DNA from: Polaribacter reichenbachii | GTDB lineage: Bacteria; Bacteroidota; Bacteroidia; Flavobacteriales; Flavobacteriaceae | Assembly: GCF_001975665.1 (NCBI RefSeq) | Contig: NZ_CP019419.1 | Location: 3,269,501-3,333,500 of the forward strand | Direction: 5' to 3' | Length of the DNA: 64,000 nt | In this document: one piece after another, positions 49,448-58,497 of the stretch | How positions within the stretch are numbered: position 1 is the first letter of the stretch | How the letters are laid out: each line of letters starts with the position of its first letter | The notes under the pieces: model-generated | The model's input: only the letters and a program-made list of their open reading frames with translations | The model's database searches: none | Told to the model about the DNA's origin: nothing | Made by a program: the position numbers and the translations under genes

Positions 49448-50230
49448 TTAATCATTAATAGTGCATTTTTGTTTAAGTAGTTTTTGCATATTATCTACTT
49501 CATTTTCAATTAAGTTTAATAGCTCTAGGCGTCGTGAATTATTTAAACCAATATTAAGCGAAGTACTGTATAATCTAGGTTTTATATCTATAGGGATAAA
49601 TCGAGGAATATCTTCTTGTAGTTTTCGCCTAATGCTATCCGTAAAAATTTGATTATTGTAAAATTCATCATTAGCATTAAAGATCCCCATATCTAACCAG
49701 TTTCTAAAACTAGAAATTTGTTTAAAGTCAAGATCGAAATTATTAAGAATAGTTTTGCTGTAGCCATCTGTAATTTTAAAATAGGCGTTTAGAGCTTTGA
49801 TAATTGTTTTGTCTTTTATTAGACCTAGATTACCACTAGATTTTATGTCTTGAAATGTGGCGTTGTTGGGTTGAAAGGTGTTGGTGCCTAACCGTATTGA
49901 AAATCTTAAACTCTTACCAAATTCAGTGGCATCGGATTTGTTTTCTTGAATGATTGAAATCATTTTATTTGAATAATCTATACGTTCTTGCACTAGTGTT
50001 TTAAGTACTTTAACTTGTTGTTTGTCTTGGTTTAGATTATCTAGCAGAAGACAATAATAGTTTTTCTCTAAAGTATTAGCTTTTCTATTTTCATTCCAAG
50101 TATTTATCTGTAATGCAATCAAAATTCCAATCACAACCAGAATGATTTCACCGATAGCATATTTAAAATACTTTTCAGTTTTTCCTTCCGAAAGCAAGTT
50201 TTGTCTAATTTTTCTAAAGAATTTTATCAT
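49448..50230 (-). CDS. DUF6090 family membrane protein
   Basis: Start taken at MIKFFRKIRQNLL, the standard beginning of this family; an upstream ATG at 50260 adds ten residues. Encodes about 260 residues with an amphipathic N-terminus, SEGKTEKYFKYAIGEIILV, one membrane helix (ILVVIGILIALQIN) and then TWNENRK, the signature of DUF6090. The rest is a helical domain of unknown function, probably outside the membrane. Members occur in many copies in Flavobacteria and the role is unknown. A family-1 repeat begins 28 bp upstream, as for other single accessory genes in this window. Confidence 0.85.
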   Translation of the reverse strand: MIKFFRKIRQNLLSEGKTEKYFKYAIGEIILVVIGILIALQINTWNENRKANTLEKNYYCLLLDNLNQDKQQVKVLKTLVQERIDYSNKMISIIQENKSDATEFGKSLRFSIRLGTNTFQPNNATFQDIKSSGNLGLIKDKTIIKALNAYFKITDGYSKTILNNFDLDFKQISSFRNWLDMGIFNANDEFYNNQIFTDSIRRKLQEDIPRFIPIDIKPRLYSTSLNIGLNNSRRLELLNLIENEVDNMQKLLKQKCTIND

Positions 50231-50258
50231 TGGTTCGTGGTTTCTGGTAATGCAGCAC

Positions 50259-50395
50259 AATTATAGTAAAAGCATAACTTTTATCAGTTTATAAATACAA
50301 ACCTAAGGTAATGCTTAGTTTTTAGTACGTTTTACATTTTTTTTGTTAAATATATTAATTCACAAAGAAATGGCAAACTATTTTTTTGGATGTTG
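50259..50395. repeat. Interspersed repeat family 1, copy upstream of DUF6090
   Basis: Reads AATTATAGTAAAAGCATAAC, TTTTATCAGTTTATAAATAC, AAACCTAAGGTAATGCTTAG, TTTTTAGTACGTTTTACATT and GTTAAATATATTAATTCACA. Distant by more than 42 kb from the cluster of copies at 1-8 kb, yet in the same position and orientation relative to a minus-strand gene. Confidence 0.8.
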
Positions 50396-50440
50396 GATGT
50401 TTGGTGATTTGCTAAATTTACCCTATTTTTTTCTAAAACA

Positions 50441-50473
50441 AAATCCGCAGCATTGTGGATTTTGCGGACTTTG
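50441..50473 (-). terminator. Rho-independent terminator of the orphan GH115 gene
   Basis: Minus-strand AAAGTCCGCA...TGCGGATTTT with a loop of about 13 nt, followed by GTTTTAG and a T-rich run; one mismatch in the stem. It lies about 90 bp downstream of the GH115 stop codon. Confidence 0.6.
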
Positions 50474-50563
50474 TTAAGATGTATTGTACTTTGTGTTTAG
50501 GACTGAAAACCCTATTATTTAAGCTATTGTTGTAAGTGGTATTTATTATTTTTTCTGTTGGAC

Positions 50564-53023
50564 TTATTTAACTATTTCGTAGTGTTTTTGGTAGTTTTCT
50601 GGGGTTATTGCAATTTGATCTAATACAATACCTGTTTGATTTACATAGACTTTTAATGTTTGTTTGCCTACTTTGTCAATTGTTATGGGGCAAGTAATGG
50701 ATGCAAAATTGCGTAATACATTTTCTTTCCATGTTTTACTCCTTCCTTTTGTATTTATAGAAAATTCGTTAATGGGTTTCTCATTTAGTTGTACAGCTAT
50801 TTTATGATCAAAATTATTAGCATGCGTTGGCAGACTACGAATTTCTAGTTGATAAGTACCCGCCTTTTGAATATTAAATGTATATTCTACATAAGGCTTT
50901 TGGTTGTTAAACGTATGTTGTTTAAAAGGAAATAGGGTTAAACTTGAATTACTATATCCTAAACCCTCAATAACTTTCCATTGGTAGTCCTCTATATTAT
51001 GGGCTTTTGAATATTCTTTTGCCTGTATAAATATTGGCTCTATTTGTACCGGTTTTATCTGCTGAGTTTTTTCGGTAGGTAGCGTGTTGTTTACGTGATA
51101 GCTTGGCATTTTAAATGCTGGCAGATTACGCGGTTGCATTGACATCATGTTATTCCATTTGCCATTACTGATATTTTGATTGTACTTCTCTGTAATGGTA
51201 ATTATGCTATTATATGCTTTTTGTGCTTGCTCTGCTAACTTATTTTTCTCTGCAATGTCTTTACTTAAAAAAGATTGTTGCGCATATAGAAATTTTTGAT
51301 TCATTAGTGCTGCGCCAGTTATCGGATATTCTACAAGTTGAAAGAAGGCATCTACACGTTCTTTTGATATGGAAGGTTTTATTGCGTTTACTCTATTCAT
51401 TAATTCGGTATATGCCTCTATTCTGCGTTTTGACTCATCTTGATTGAACTCGGTTCTTCTTGTAGTGGTTGTTGGTTCGGTTTGGCTCCAGCCCATGTAT
51501 TCTGGCTTGCGTAAAAAGGCTAGACGATAATATTCGTCTAAAATATCGGCAATTTCTTCGGCATTTTTTTCGCCAAACTCTCGCGTACTCCAATTTACCA
51601 AATGCTTTTTTATTGTTGCTTCATTGATACTATTGACATCCCAAGCAAGGTCAAGAAAAAATTCCATAGAGTATTCACCGGGTTTGATATCACCTACATT
51701 GGCAATCCATATTTTTTTAGCCCCGTTTTGATAGGCTCTTGACATCTCGTACCAGATTAAACCCGGTTGGGTTGTAGAGAGCCAAAGGTAATCATGGGGT
51801 CTGCCCCAATAGCTTAAATGATAATATACACCACTACCCCCTTTACGCTGTTGTTCATCAGTATTACTACGTCTACGGATATAACCATAATTATCGTCTG
51901 TCCACATTAGGGTAATATCCTCTGGAACATTTAGACCATCGTTATATAAATCTAAAACTTCTTTGTAAAGTGTAAAGACTTGAGCTATATCTTGGATGGG
52001 TTTGTTTATGGTATTGCTAAGCATTGTACGTTGATCGACAATAATTTTTTCAAGCAATTTTACCTTTTCTTCTTGTGTGGCATTTCCTTCCATTCCGGAA
52101 TCATGTATACCACGCATCCCCATAGAAATAAGGTTATCACCATTTTTAGTTTCGGTTATTCTTTCTTGCCAATATTCCTTTATTTTATCGCTATTGGTAA
52201 AGTAATTGAAATCGCCATATATTTTTTTGTCCCATTCATCGACATTATTTCTAAGCATTGGTTCTGCATGAGAAGTACCTATGGATATTTTATATTTTTC
52301 TGCCATAGCTCGATTTCCTGGAATGCTATAAAATGCTTTTGTGGATGGGTGCATTGCTGGCCATATTGTATTTGCTTTAAGCCTTAGTAATAATTGAAAT
52401 ATTTTTTCATACGTTTTGGGACCAATATCGCCTGTTTGTTTTTCGAATGTTTTTGCCGCCCAAGGTTGTAATCCCCAATCTTCATCATTTAAAAAGATAC
52501 CACGATATTGTACGGAAGGACTATCTTCTATACCCTCATGAGGCAAGTTTAGTACTATTGATTCTTGTTTTTTAGGATGCACATCTGCCCACCATTGCCA
52601 AGGTGAAATCCCTATTCGTTTGGCTACATCGAAAATACCATACACAGTACCTCTAACATCACTACCCACAATAAAGAGATTGTCTTGATGGTTTTTTATG
52701 AGGAATTTTTCCCATTTGTTCTTTAGCTGGTTGTTGTAGTTAACTGGTAGGTTTTTTATTAATGTATCTTTAAATTGCCCGATATAAATTCCTTTGTTTT
52801 CTGGCTGAAATTTATCTGTGTAGTTTATGGTAATTTTTCTACCCACGATGCTTTCTATATCTTTTGCCAAATCATTTGCCGCCCATTTTATGAGTTGATC
52901 AGCATCTTTATGTATATAAACATTAGTATTTGATGACTTTTTACTGATTACAAAACTATTCGTGTTTTTATTTTGACAGGATAGTATTACAAAAAATGTT
53001 ATGTATAGAATATATACTTTCAT
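50564..53023 (-). CDS. GH115 family glycoside hydrolase, orphan copy (lipoprotein)
   Basis: Encodes 819 residues with a lipoprotein signal (YITFFVILSC). It shares all main GH115 blocks with the PUL copy: FIVGSDVRGTVYGIFDVA, SPWQWWADVHP, RGIFLNDEDWGLQPWA, LKANTIWPAMHPSTKAF, IGTSHAEPML, GMRGIHDSGMEG and LMWTDDNYGYIRR. It is about 170 residues shorter because the beta-sandwich after the helical domain is missing; a malectin-like C-terminal domain (about 700-819, IQAKEYSKA...GLGYSNSSLTLFP) remains. The likely activity is alpha-glucuronidase. It stands alone, 11 kb from the PUL, with no copy of the PUL operator upstream, so it may be under separate control. Confidence 0.92.
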   Translation of the reverse strand: MKVYILYITFFVILSCQNKNTNSFVISKKSSNTNVYIHKDADQLIKWAANDLAKDIESIVGRKITINYTDKFQPENKGIYIGQFKDTLIKNLPVNYNNQLKNKWEKFLIKNHQDNLFIVGSDVRGTVYGIFDVAKRIGISPWQWWADVHPKKQESIVLNLPHEGIEDSPSVQYRGIFLNDEDWGLQPWAAKTFEKQTGDIGPKTYEKIFQLLLRLKANTIWPAMHPSTKAFYSIPGNRAMAEKYKISIGTSHAEPMLRNNVDEWDKKIYGDFNYFTNSDKIKEYWQERITETKNGDNLISMGMRGIHDSGMEGNATQEEKVKLLEKIIVDQRTMLSNTINKPIQDIAQVFTLYKEVLDLYNDGLNVPEDITLMWTDDNYGYIRRRSNTDEQQRKGGSGVYYHLSYWGRPHDYLWLSTTQPGLIWYEMSRAYQNGAKKIWIANVGDIKPGEYSMEFFLDLAWDVNSINEATIKKHLVNWSTREFGEKNAEEIADILDEYYRLAFLRKPEYMGWSQTEPTTTTRRTEFNQDESKRRIEAYTELMNRVNAIKPSISKERVDAFFQLVEYPITGAALMNQKFLYAQQSFLSKDIAEKNKLAEQAQKAYNSIITITEKYNQNISNGKWNNMMSMQPRNLPAFKMPSYHVNNTLPTEKTQQIKPVQIEPIFIQAKEYSKAHNIEDYQWKVIEGLGYSNSSLTLFPFKQHTFNNQKPYVEYTFNIQKAGTYQLEIRSLPTHANNFDHKIAVQLNEKPINEFSINTKGRSKTWKENVLRNFASITCPITIDKVGKQTLKVYVNQTGIVLDQIAITPENYQKHYEIVK

Positions 53024-53555
53024 GCTTTAAAGTTGTGGTTTTAGTAATTGACAACGTTTATGTGTCTATTTTGTTGTGTGGCTTACCCCATAAAATTAGC
53101 TAATAATTCGTTGTAAAAAAAATCTGTGCCGATTATTAGCAATAAGTAATTGATTCTGTGGGATATTGTAAAACGTTTCTTATTCTGCTTTTCATTTTAT
53201 GTGGAAGTTTTTTTATAAGACTGCATACCCTGTTATTCTTTAGAGGATAGAAAAATGATAAATTTATGGAAGAAGCTTCATTATTATAAAACTCTTTTAG
53301 AAATTGAAAGTACATACCGTTTTTTTCTTTAGGCTTTAGTTTGCTAAAAACCTTTTTACGACAAAACCATACTGCCTCTTTTAATTTTTAGTTATACGTA
53401 TTGCACTTTATGGTTCTGCCCCTTTTAGTATCTGGATGCGCCCTTATAGGACTTGCTGTAAAAAAGTATAGAGGTAACTTTTTTACCAGTTACCTCTTAC
53501 TTTTAATACTAAGGTATTTAACGCCCTTGTACTTACTTTTATGCTATTGCATTTG
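53024..53555. other. Intergenic region, mostly featureless
   Basis: 532 bp between two minus-strand genes. Apart from the terminator at 53464-53497 nothing was recognised; a 74-codon plus-strand frame at 53401-53625 runs across the terminator and into the antisense of the next gene and is not credible. Confidence 0.6.
53464..53497 (-). terminator. Rho-independent terminator
   Basis: Minus-strand AGAGGTAAC-10 nt-GTTACCTCT, perfect 9-bp stem (53470-53497), followed after four bases by a run of T (TATACTTTTTT). It lies about 60 bp downstream of the stop codon of the hypothetical gene at 53556-54356. Confidence 0.75.
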
Positions 53556-54356
53556 TTACCCAACAGCGCTTATTCTCATTGCGTTGGTACTTGATAATTC
53601 ATATAATTCTGTATTTATTTGTTGATAAAATATAATTCCGGTAGCCATAATAACGCCTACAGTATTTGGCAGCGGACTGCTAAACCCTAAGTCTACGGTT
53701 AAGGTTGTGACAGCCCCTAGCTCTCCTACTACAGGAAAAGCGTTGCTGTATGTAATACCGTTGACTTTGTTTTCTGTTGGCGCTACAGGTTCATACTTTT
53801 TTAAGCCAGCACTGTAAGTGTAGTTACTTAATACAGTACTTACTAAAATTAGTTTAAAGTGCGTTGCCCCTTCTGGTGGTCTTAAGAAATTGGATGCATT
53901 AAAGTCTGGCACCACCCAAGTAGCAATGCTTCGATTAGCATCTAAGGTTGGTGCTGTATATTCTGGGTAAAAGACAGTACTTAATGGTACTTTACTATTA
54001 AACTCAAACCCTTCTAAGACTTCGCTATTATCTAAAATTTCAAATTCTCGACGCCCACGTAAACCCGAACCTAGCGAATTGACACGTTTCATAATGCCGG
54101 TAATTCTACCGGTTATGGTGCTGTCTTTAATGTTTTTGATAATAGAACTAAACCCTTGTCTTAGTGCTTTGCCGACTGTTGCGGATGCACCAAATTCTGA
54201 CATGTTTTCTCGTGTTCTTTTGTAATTTGGATCTGAGTTGATTCTGCTTTTGTCTACTCCTCCAGTGGTTTTTACAATGCTATTGCCACCACTTTCGTAA
54301 AAAGTTAATCCACCCAAAGACCCTTGTAGCTTGATAAAGCCTTTTTGTTTTGCCAT
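53556..54356 (-). CDS. Conserved Bacteroidetes hypothetical protein (MAKQKGFIKLQG type)
   Basis: Encodes 266 residues, no signal peptide. The N-terminus KQKGFIKLQGSLGGLTFYES, followed by KTTGGVDKSRI, PNYKRTRENMSEFG and ATVGKALRQGF, is a recurring pattern in hypothetical proteins of Flavobacteria, which I recall as being present in several copies per genome. The second half is beta-rich and ends in a strand pattern (VTTLTVDLGFSSPLPNTVGVIM). The basic, glycine-rich opening and repeated occurrence recall phage or contractile-particle structural proteins, but no phage genes lie nearby and no function can be assigned. Single gene with its own terminator. Confidence 0.75.
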   Translation of the reverse strand: MAKQKGFIKLQGSLGGLTFYESGGNSIVKTTGGVDKSRINSDPNYKRTRENMSEFGASATVGKALRQGFSSIIKNIKDSTITGRITGIMKRVNSLGSGLRGRREFEILDNSEVLEGFEFNSKVPLSTVFYPEYTAPTLDANRSIATWVVPDFNASNFLRPPEGATHFKLILVSTVLSNYTYSAGLKKYEPVAPTENKVNGITYSNAFPVVGELGAVTTLTVDLGFSSPLPNTVGVIMATGIIFYQQINTELYELSSTNAMRISAVG

Positions 54357-55475
54357 TTTATAAGTGTATTGTGATTGCTATTCTTTTTTACTTCTACTAC
54401 TTTTGTAAGCCTAGAAATTATAGCCATCTGATTGATAAAATAAATTTGTAGTTTTTACAAATTCTTTAAAATTCATTAGTCTAATGATATAGGATATCCG
54501 GTATTACGTTGTAACGTAATTAATTGGGTGTAAGAAATGTATAGCAATTAAAAGTGGGACGAATATATAACAAAATTTATTATAAAACAAATATAATTGT
54601 TATTTTTTAGTGATTTATGCGTTTTATTAAGATAATATCTGTTGTTCTGCTATTTTTTTACGTTTTATAGTATGAATTTGATAGTTTTTATTTTTGGGAT
54701 TTTAAAACTTGATGTTTTGTATTTAGGTTTTTGCGTATTGCATTGAAATTATAAAAATTGTATTAAAAAGTACCTTTATTTGATTTATTTTGGTTGGAAA
54801 AAAATGCTTTTTTTAAGTCAAAAAATTTTAGTGTTTTTGGTGGTTGTTTTTTGAGGTTGTTTTTGAAGTGCTTTTTTGGTCTTTTTTTGGCCTTTTTTGG
54901 GGTATTTTTTGAGGTGGCTTACTATGGCTTTCCTATGACGTTGATATGACGTTGATATGACGTTGCTATGGGAGTGGTATTATGTTGTTGATTTTGAGTG
55001 TTATTTTTGGGTATTTTTTTGCCGTTTTTTTGGTGCTTTTTTGGGGTGTTTTTTTTGGGTTTGGAGTTTACATTTTAAAAATTAAAATTGTTGAAGAATT
55101 TGGAGGTTTTTTGGGTGTTTTTTGGTGGTTTTTCTTCTATTTTTTGATGATTTTGCTTGAGATTTATTTTATATAGAAACAATAATTTAGAGCATTTGTG
55201 CTTTATTTATTTTCTGAATTTTTAGCTTTTATTTGCTTTTTTTATTGCTTTTTTGTCTTTGTTTGGGATTAATTTGAATGAACAATAATTTAGACTTATC
55301 TATTTTTATGAGAGTTATTTATACGTTTTTGTGTATTAAAAATAGCGGATTTTATGCACTAACTTTTCGGATTGTAACAGACCTTTAATTTATTCATTTC
55401 TTTTGATTAAGCGATTAAAACGCTTTTTTTTATTACGTTGTTGTGTTTTCGTACTTTATTTTCTATTCTGTTTGT
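54357..55475. other. G/T-skewed non-coding region with 11-bp tandem repeat
   Basis: Between about 54780 and 55180 the plus strand is almost free of C and dominated by runs such as TTTTTTGGTGCTTTTTTGG. A 64-codon hydrophobic frame (54982-55176) is a by-product of this composition. Inside lies TATGACGTTGA in three tandem copies (54934-54966, last copy ending GC). A family-4 repeat fragment follows at 55252-55305. No gene is supported. Confidence 0.7.
54934..54966 (+). repeat. 11-bp tandem repeat, three copies
   Basis: TATGACGTTGA, TATGACGTTGA, TATGACGTTGC in direct tandem, each with an ACGT core. Preceded by TACTATGGCTTTCC and followed by TATGGGAG. It may be a protein-binding array or a slippage product. 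Confidence 0.85.
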
Positions 55476-55554
55476 AGCGTTGGCAAATACATACTCTTTT
55501 GCAATTTTTGACTTGAGTGAATTGCAAATGTGTATGGCTTTAAGCGTTGGCTTA
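55476..55554. repeat. Left boundary repeat of the defence cassette
   Basis: AGCGTTGGCAA (55476-55486), CTCTTTTG (55494-55501) and AGCGTTGGCTTA (55543-55554). The same three blocks in the same order flank the other end of the operon at 61639-61683, with identical 18-bp offset between the first two. Here a hairpin (TTGCAATT at 55499-55506 with AATTGCAA at 55520-55527, plus CATAC/GTATG) lies between them. The last three bases are the stop codon of the final operon gene. Confidence 0.75.
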
Positions 55555-56523
55555 ACCATTAAACATAATTTTATATTTGTCAATAGACTTGTCCCATTGA
55601 GCATTTTTTAAAATTTCTACGCTGGGATTTTGTATGCACAAAGGTTCATAATCTTCTTGATTAATTTTTTTTCTATTTATTAAATATAGCCAATATTCAG
55701 TAAGTTTTCTTTTAGCAACTTCCATTTCATTCCTTGACCAAAAAAAATAAGGACTTTCTCCTTCATAAGATTTGACCTCAATAAAACGTGTTGGCTTTTC
55801 ATCTTGAACTGTGTTGAATGAAGCGATATCATAACCAGCATTGACAATATATTCAGCTATCCATTGAATTTCTTTTACACCATTTAATCGATTATGTTCA
55901 TATTTTAAAACAAATTTTTCAGCTTCTTCTCCATAAATTTGTTGTTGCTCCATTAATTTTTTAAACTCTTCTATGCCTATTTTTCTCTTCTTTATTTGAG
56001 GAAGAATTACTTTATCAAAAATCTTTTTGTAGCGTGTATTTATGATTAAATTGTTAATTTCATTTGTAGGATGAACTTTCAAAACATTAAAATCTATTAA
56101 GAGTTGTTTTAAGTTACTATACTTAAAGCCAAAAGCAGAACTCTTTAATTGTAACGATTGGTAAACTATATCTTGAGAAAAATTTTCTGAACTAAAAATT
56201 TCGTAAATTTCATTAACTGATTCAAGACTTAAAAAGAGACGTTCTACAAATTTATCATTCATTTGATTCTTACTGTTTAAATAATTCTCAAATTTCTGAT
56301 CGAGTTCTATATTGCCATTAACTTCGATAATTAGATTTATGCGAAAAGCAAGTAAAATGCAACCTTCAAAAACTGAATGATTGTCAATGACTCTGTTAAA
56401 AAAGAGCTGGTTTATATCTCCAATTCTCCATTTTTGTTTTTCAGAATCTTTAAGTGTAGTTAATAACTCAAAGAAAAAGTTTGGCGTACCAAGATTATCA
56501 AATTTTCTAAGATCTTTTAGCAT
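55552..56523 (-). CDS. DUF3883 / PD-(D/E)xK nuclease-like protein
   Basis: Encodes 323 residues. The N-terminal about 190 residues are helical and unrecognised. The C-terminal part is a DUF3883 domain: GEEAEKFVLKYEHNRL, then IVNAGYDIASF with D232, FIEVKSYEG with E249 and K251, and the FFWSRNEMEVAKRKL/YWLYLIN end. The D...ExK arrangement is that of PD-(D/E)xK nucleases, and DUF3883 is often seen in restriction and defence genes. Last of four genes on the minus strand; its start overlaps the helicase gene by 17 bp, so translation is coupled. It is probably the DNA-cutting effector of the set, which otherwise lacks an obvious endonuclease. That role is inference. Confidence 0.83.
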   Translation of the reverse strand: MLKDLRKFDNLGTPNFFFELLTTLKDSEKQKWRIGDINQLFFNRVIDNHSVFEGCILLAFRINLIIEVNGNIELDQKFENYLNSKNQMNDKFVERLFLSLESVNEIYEIFSSENFSQDIVYQSLQLKSSAFGFKYSNLKQLLIDFNVLKVHPTNEINNLIINTRYKKIFDKVILPQIKKRKIGIEEFKKLMEQQQIYGEEAEKFVLKYEHNRLNGVKEIQWIAEYIVNAGYDIASFNTVQDEKPTRFIEVKSYEGESPYFFWSRNEMEVAKRKLTEYWLYLINRKKINQEDYEPLCIQNPSVEILKNAQWDKSIDKYKIMFNG

Positions 56524-58495
56524 AGTCTTTTAAAAGAGCTTTAATAATATCAGTTTCATCATTATCGTTAATTCTTGAAAATAAAGGAATATCATCATTA
56601 ATGATTTTTTCCATCCTCTCAATCTTATCATTCAGTCTATTATTAATTACTGAATCAATAGAATTTTGAGAAATGACATAATAATAATAAGTGATTTGAT
56701 TTTCATCAAGACCAACCCTATGAATTCTATCTTTGGATTGTATAAAATTGGATGCATTATAATCTCTTTCAAGATATATAGCGTTGTGACAACCTTTATG
56801 TAATGAAATAGATTCAGCAACAGAGAATGGATTTGCGATTACTACCTGAAAATCCATATTCTTAGGATTATTGAATTTTTCAATTGTTATTTCACGAGAT
56901 TCTTGAGGAATTTCTCCAATCAATAATTCTGACTTGATACCATTTGATTCTAAAAATACTTTTAATTCTTTTGCATTTTGAATGAATATCGTCCAAATAA
57001 TAGCTTTTCCGCCTGAAATTAAAATTACATCATTTAAAAGATTAAGTATTGTATTAAATTTTTCTGGCACAGCAAGTTTGTGATAGTTTACTATTTTGGT
57101 AAAAAATTCTGCATCACTAACAAACTCGTCATATCCTGATGTAAAACTTGTATTGGGATCCTGATCTGAGAAGTCTCCTCCTTGCTCCAATGAATCAATT
57201 AATGTTTTACTTAATAATGAGGGATTAGTTGATGCTTGTCTTAACCTAATTAGTTTCGCCCTATTTAAAACATCTTTAACTGTGGCAGATTGATTCTCTC
57301 TAAAATCTTGAATGTATTGCTCTTCAATAAAGTCGTAAATCTCCCTTTGGTGTGAGTCCATAGGAACTTCAATAACATTTTCAATTACTTGAGGAAGTTG
57401 TAAATCTTCTTTTTTTATTCTGATGAAAAAGGGCGAGATATTATTTTTTAGTTCTTCCACTTTATTACTTTCTGCTATGCTATTTACAGTTAAATCTTGA
57501 AGATTTTGGTAGTGAAGACCTAAAATTTCTTTGTATTTATAAGGGTATATAAATTTGTATAAATTATAAATATCTTGATAACCGTTGGGAACAGGTGTTC
57601 CTGTCAAAATAACGCGCGAAATAGCTTCTTTAGAAATCTCTGTAACACTTCTTCCCCAAACTCCTTCGTGATTTTTAATACGATGAGCTTCATCAACCAC
57701 AACCATTGTTCGATTGGTTTTTAGAAAGTCAGTAATACTGTTTTGTAAATTCGGAACTCCTCCGTGATAAATAAGTGTTACTTCTGCGGGATTTCCAGAA
57801 TAAAGGTGCTCAAGTTTTTCATCTTTAGAAATAGTATTATCTCCTGACAATCTTTGAAAAGAAGTGCTGAAGCCAAAACAAGATTTATATTCATTTTCCC
57901 AAGGTGCAAATGATGACAATGGACCAATAACCAATAATTTATCAACTCTTTGTCTATGATCTTTAGGTAGATTTTTAAGATATGCATATGCACCATAAAC
58001 TATAGACGTTTTTCCAGCACCAGGAACAGCAAAATTACAAGAGTTTTGAGCGAACGCCATATGAAAGGAAGAAAGCAATTGCAAAGGATATAAAGTTCTC
58101 ACTAAATTCTTATCAATTGAATTTTTAAATTCAGTAAATTTTTCTACTAATTCTGGATTATCTTTGAATTCATTGTTTCTTATAGAATTTGCATTTTCTT
58201 CAAATTCAGCAAATAGTTTTTCCTCTCTATCAAAACTTTTTACAGCTTGTGCAACATTTTCTAATAGCTGTGTTTCTATACCGACTCGCGCTAATAAATT
58301 TTGAATTTCTTGAAGAACTTGAACTTGTGAGACTTCTTCGAAAGGAATTAATATATTATTTTCATCTTTCTTAAAGTTCAATCTATTTAATGAAATTGAT
58401 AATCTTTTATTATTTAAAATATAGTCTGTTGAACCAGATAAAACATAGAATGAATTCTCTTCCTTGCATAAAATGTCTACTTGAATATTTCTCAT
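56507..58495 (-). CDS. SNF2-family helicase/translocase of the defence operon
   Basis: Encodes 662 residues. Superfamily 2 SNF2 motifs in order: Q-like region YPLQLLSSFHMAFAQ, Walker A VPGAGKTS with K162, motif Ia VIGPLSSFAPWENE, DEAH box VVVDEAHRIKNH (D268-H271), motif III ILTGTPVPNG. The second RecA lobe has KAIIWTIFIQNAKEL, motif V NPFSVAESISLHKGCH and motif VI QSKDRIHRVG. The N-terminal about 130 residues precede the motor and are unrecognised; they may bind partner or target. SNF2 proteins translocate on duplex DNA without unwinding, and in restriction systems they drive the nuclease along DNA. It starts 2 bp after the ParB-like gene and overlaps the DUF3883 gene by 17 bp. Confidence 0.92.
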   Translation of the reverse strand: MRNIQVDILCKEENSFYVLSGSTDYILNNKRLSISLNRLNFKKDENNILIPFEEVSQVQVLQEIQNLLARVGIETQLLENVAQAVKSFDREEKLFAEFEENANSIRNNEFKDNPELVEKFTEFKNSIDKNLVRTLYPLQLLSSFHMAFAQNSCNFAVPGAGKTSIVYGAYAYLKNLPKDHRQRVDKLLVIGPLSSFAPWENEYKSCFGFSTSFQRLSGDNTISKDEKLEHLYSGNPAEVTLIYHGGVPNLQNSITDFLKTNRTMVVVDEAHRIKNHEGVWGRSVTEISKEAISRVILTGTPVPNGYQDIYNLYKFIYPYKYKEILGLHYQNLQDLTVNSIAESNKVEELKNNISPFFIRIKKEDLQLPQVIENVIEVPMDSHQREIYDFIEEQYIQDFRENQSATVKDVLNRAKLIRLRQASTNPSLLSKTLIDSLEQGGDFSDQDPNTSFTSGYDEFVSDAEFFTKIVNYHKLAVPEKFNTILNLLNDVILISGGKAIIWTIFIQNAKELKVFLESNGIKSELLIGEIPQESREITIEKFNNPKNMDFQVVIANPFSVAESISLHKGCHNAIYLERDYNASNFIQSKDRIHRVGLDENQITYYYYVISQNSIDSVINNRLNDKIERMEKIINDDIPLFSRINDNDETDIIKALLKDYAKRS

Positions 58496-58497
58496 TA

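Noticed and set aside
53556..54356. Prophage remnant
   Set aside because: No integrase, terminase, capsid or tail genes are nearby; a single hypothetical gene with its own terminator is not enough.
54934..54966. CRISPR-like array
   Set aside because: The 11-bp units are contiguous with no spacers and number only three.
54982..55176. 64-codon hydrophobic plus-strand frame
   Set aside because: A by-product of T/G-rich composition (only F, L, V, G, W, I codons); no family resemblance.
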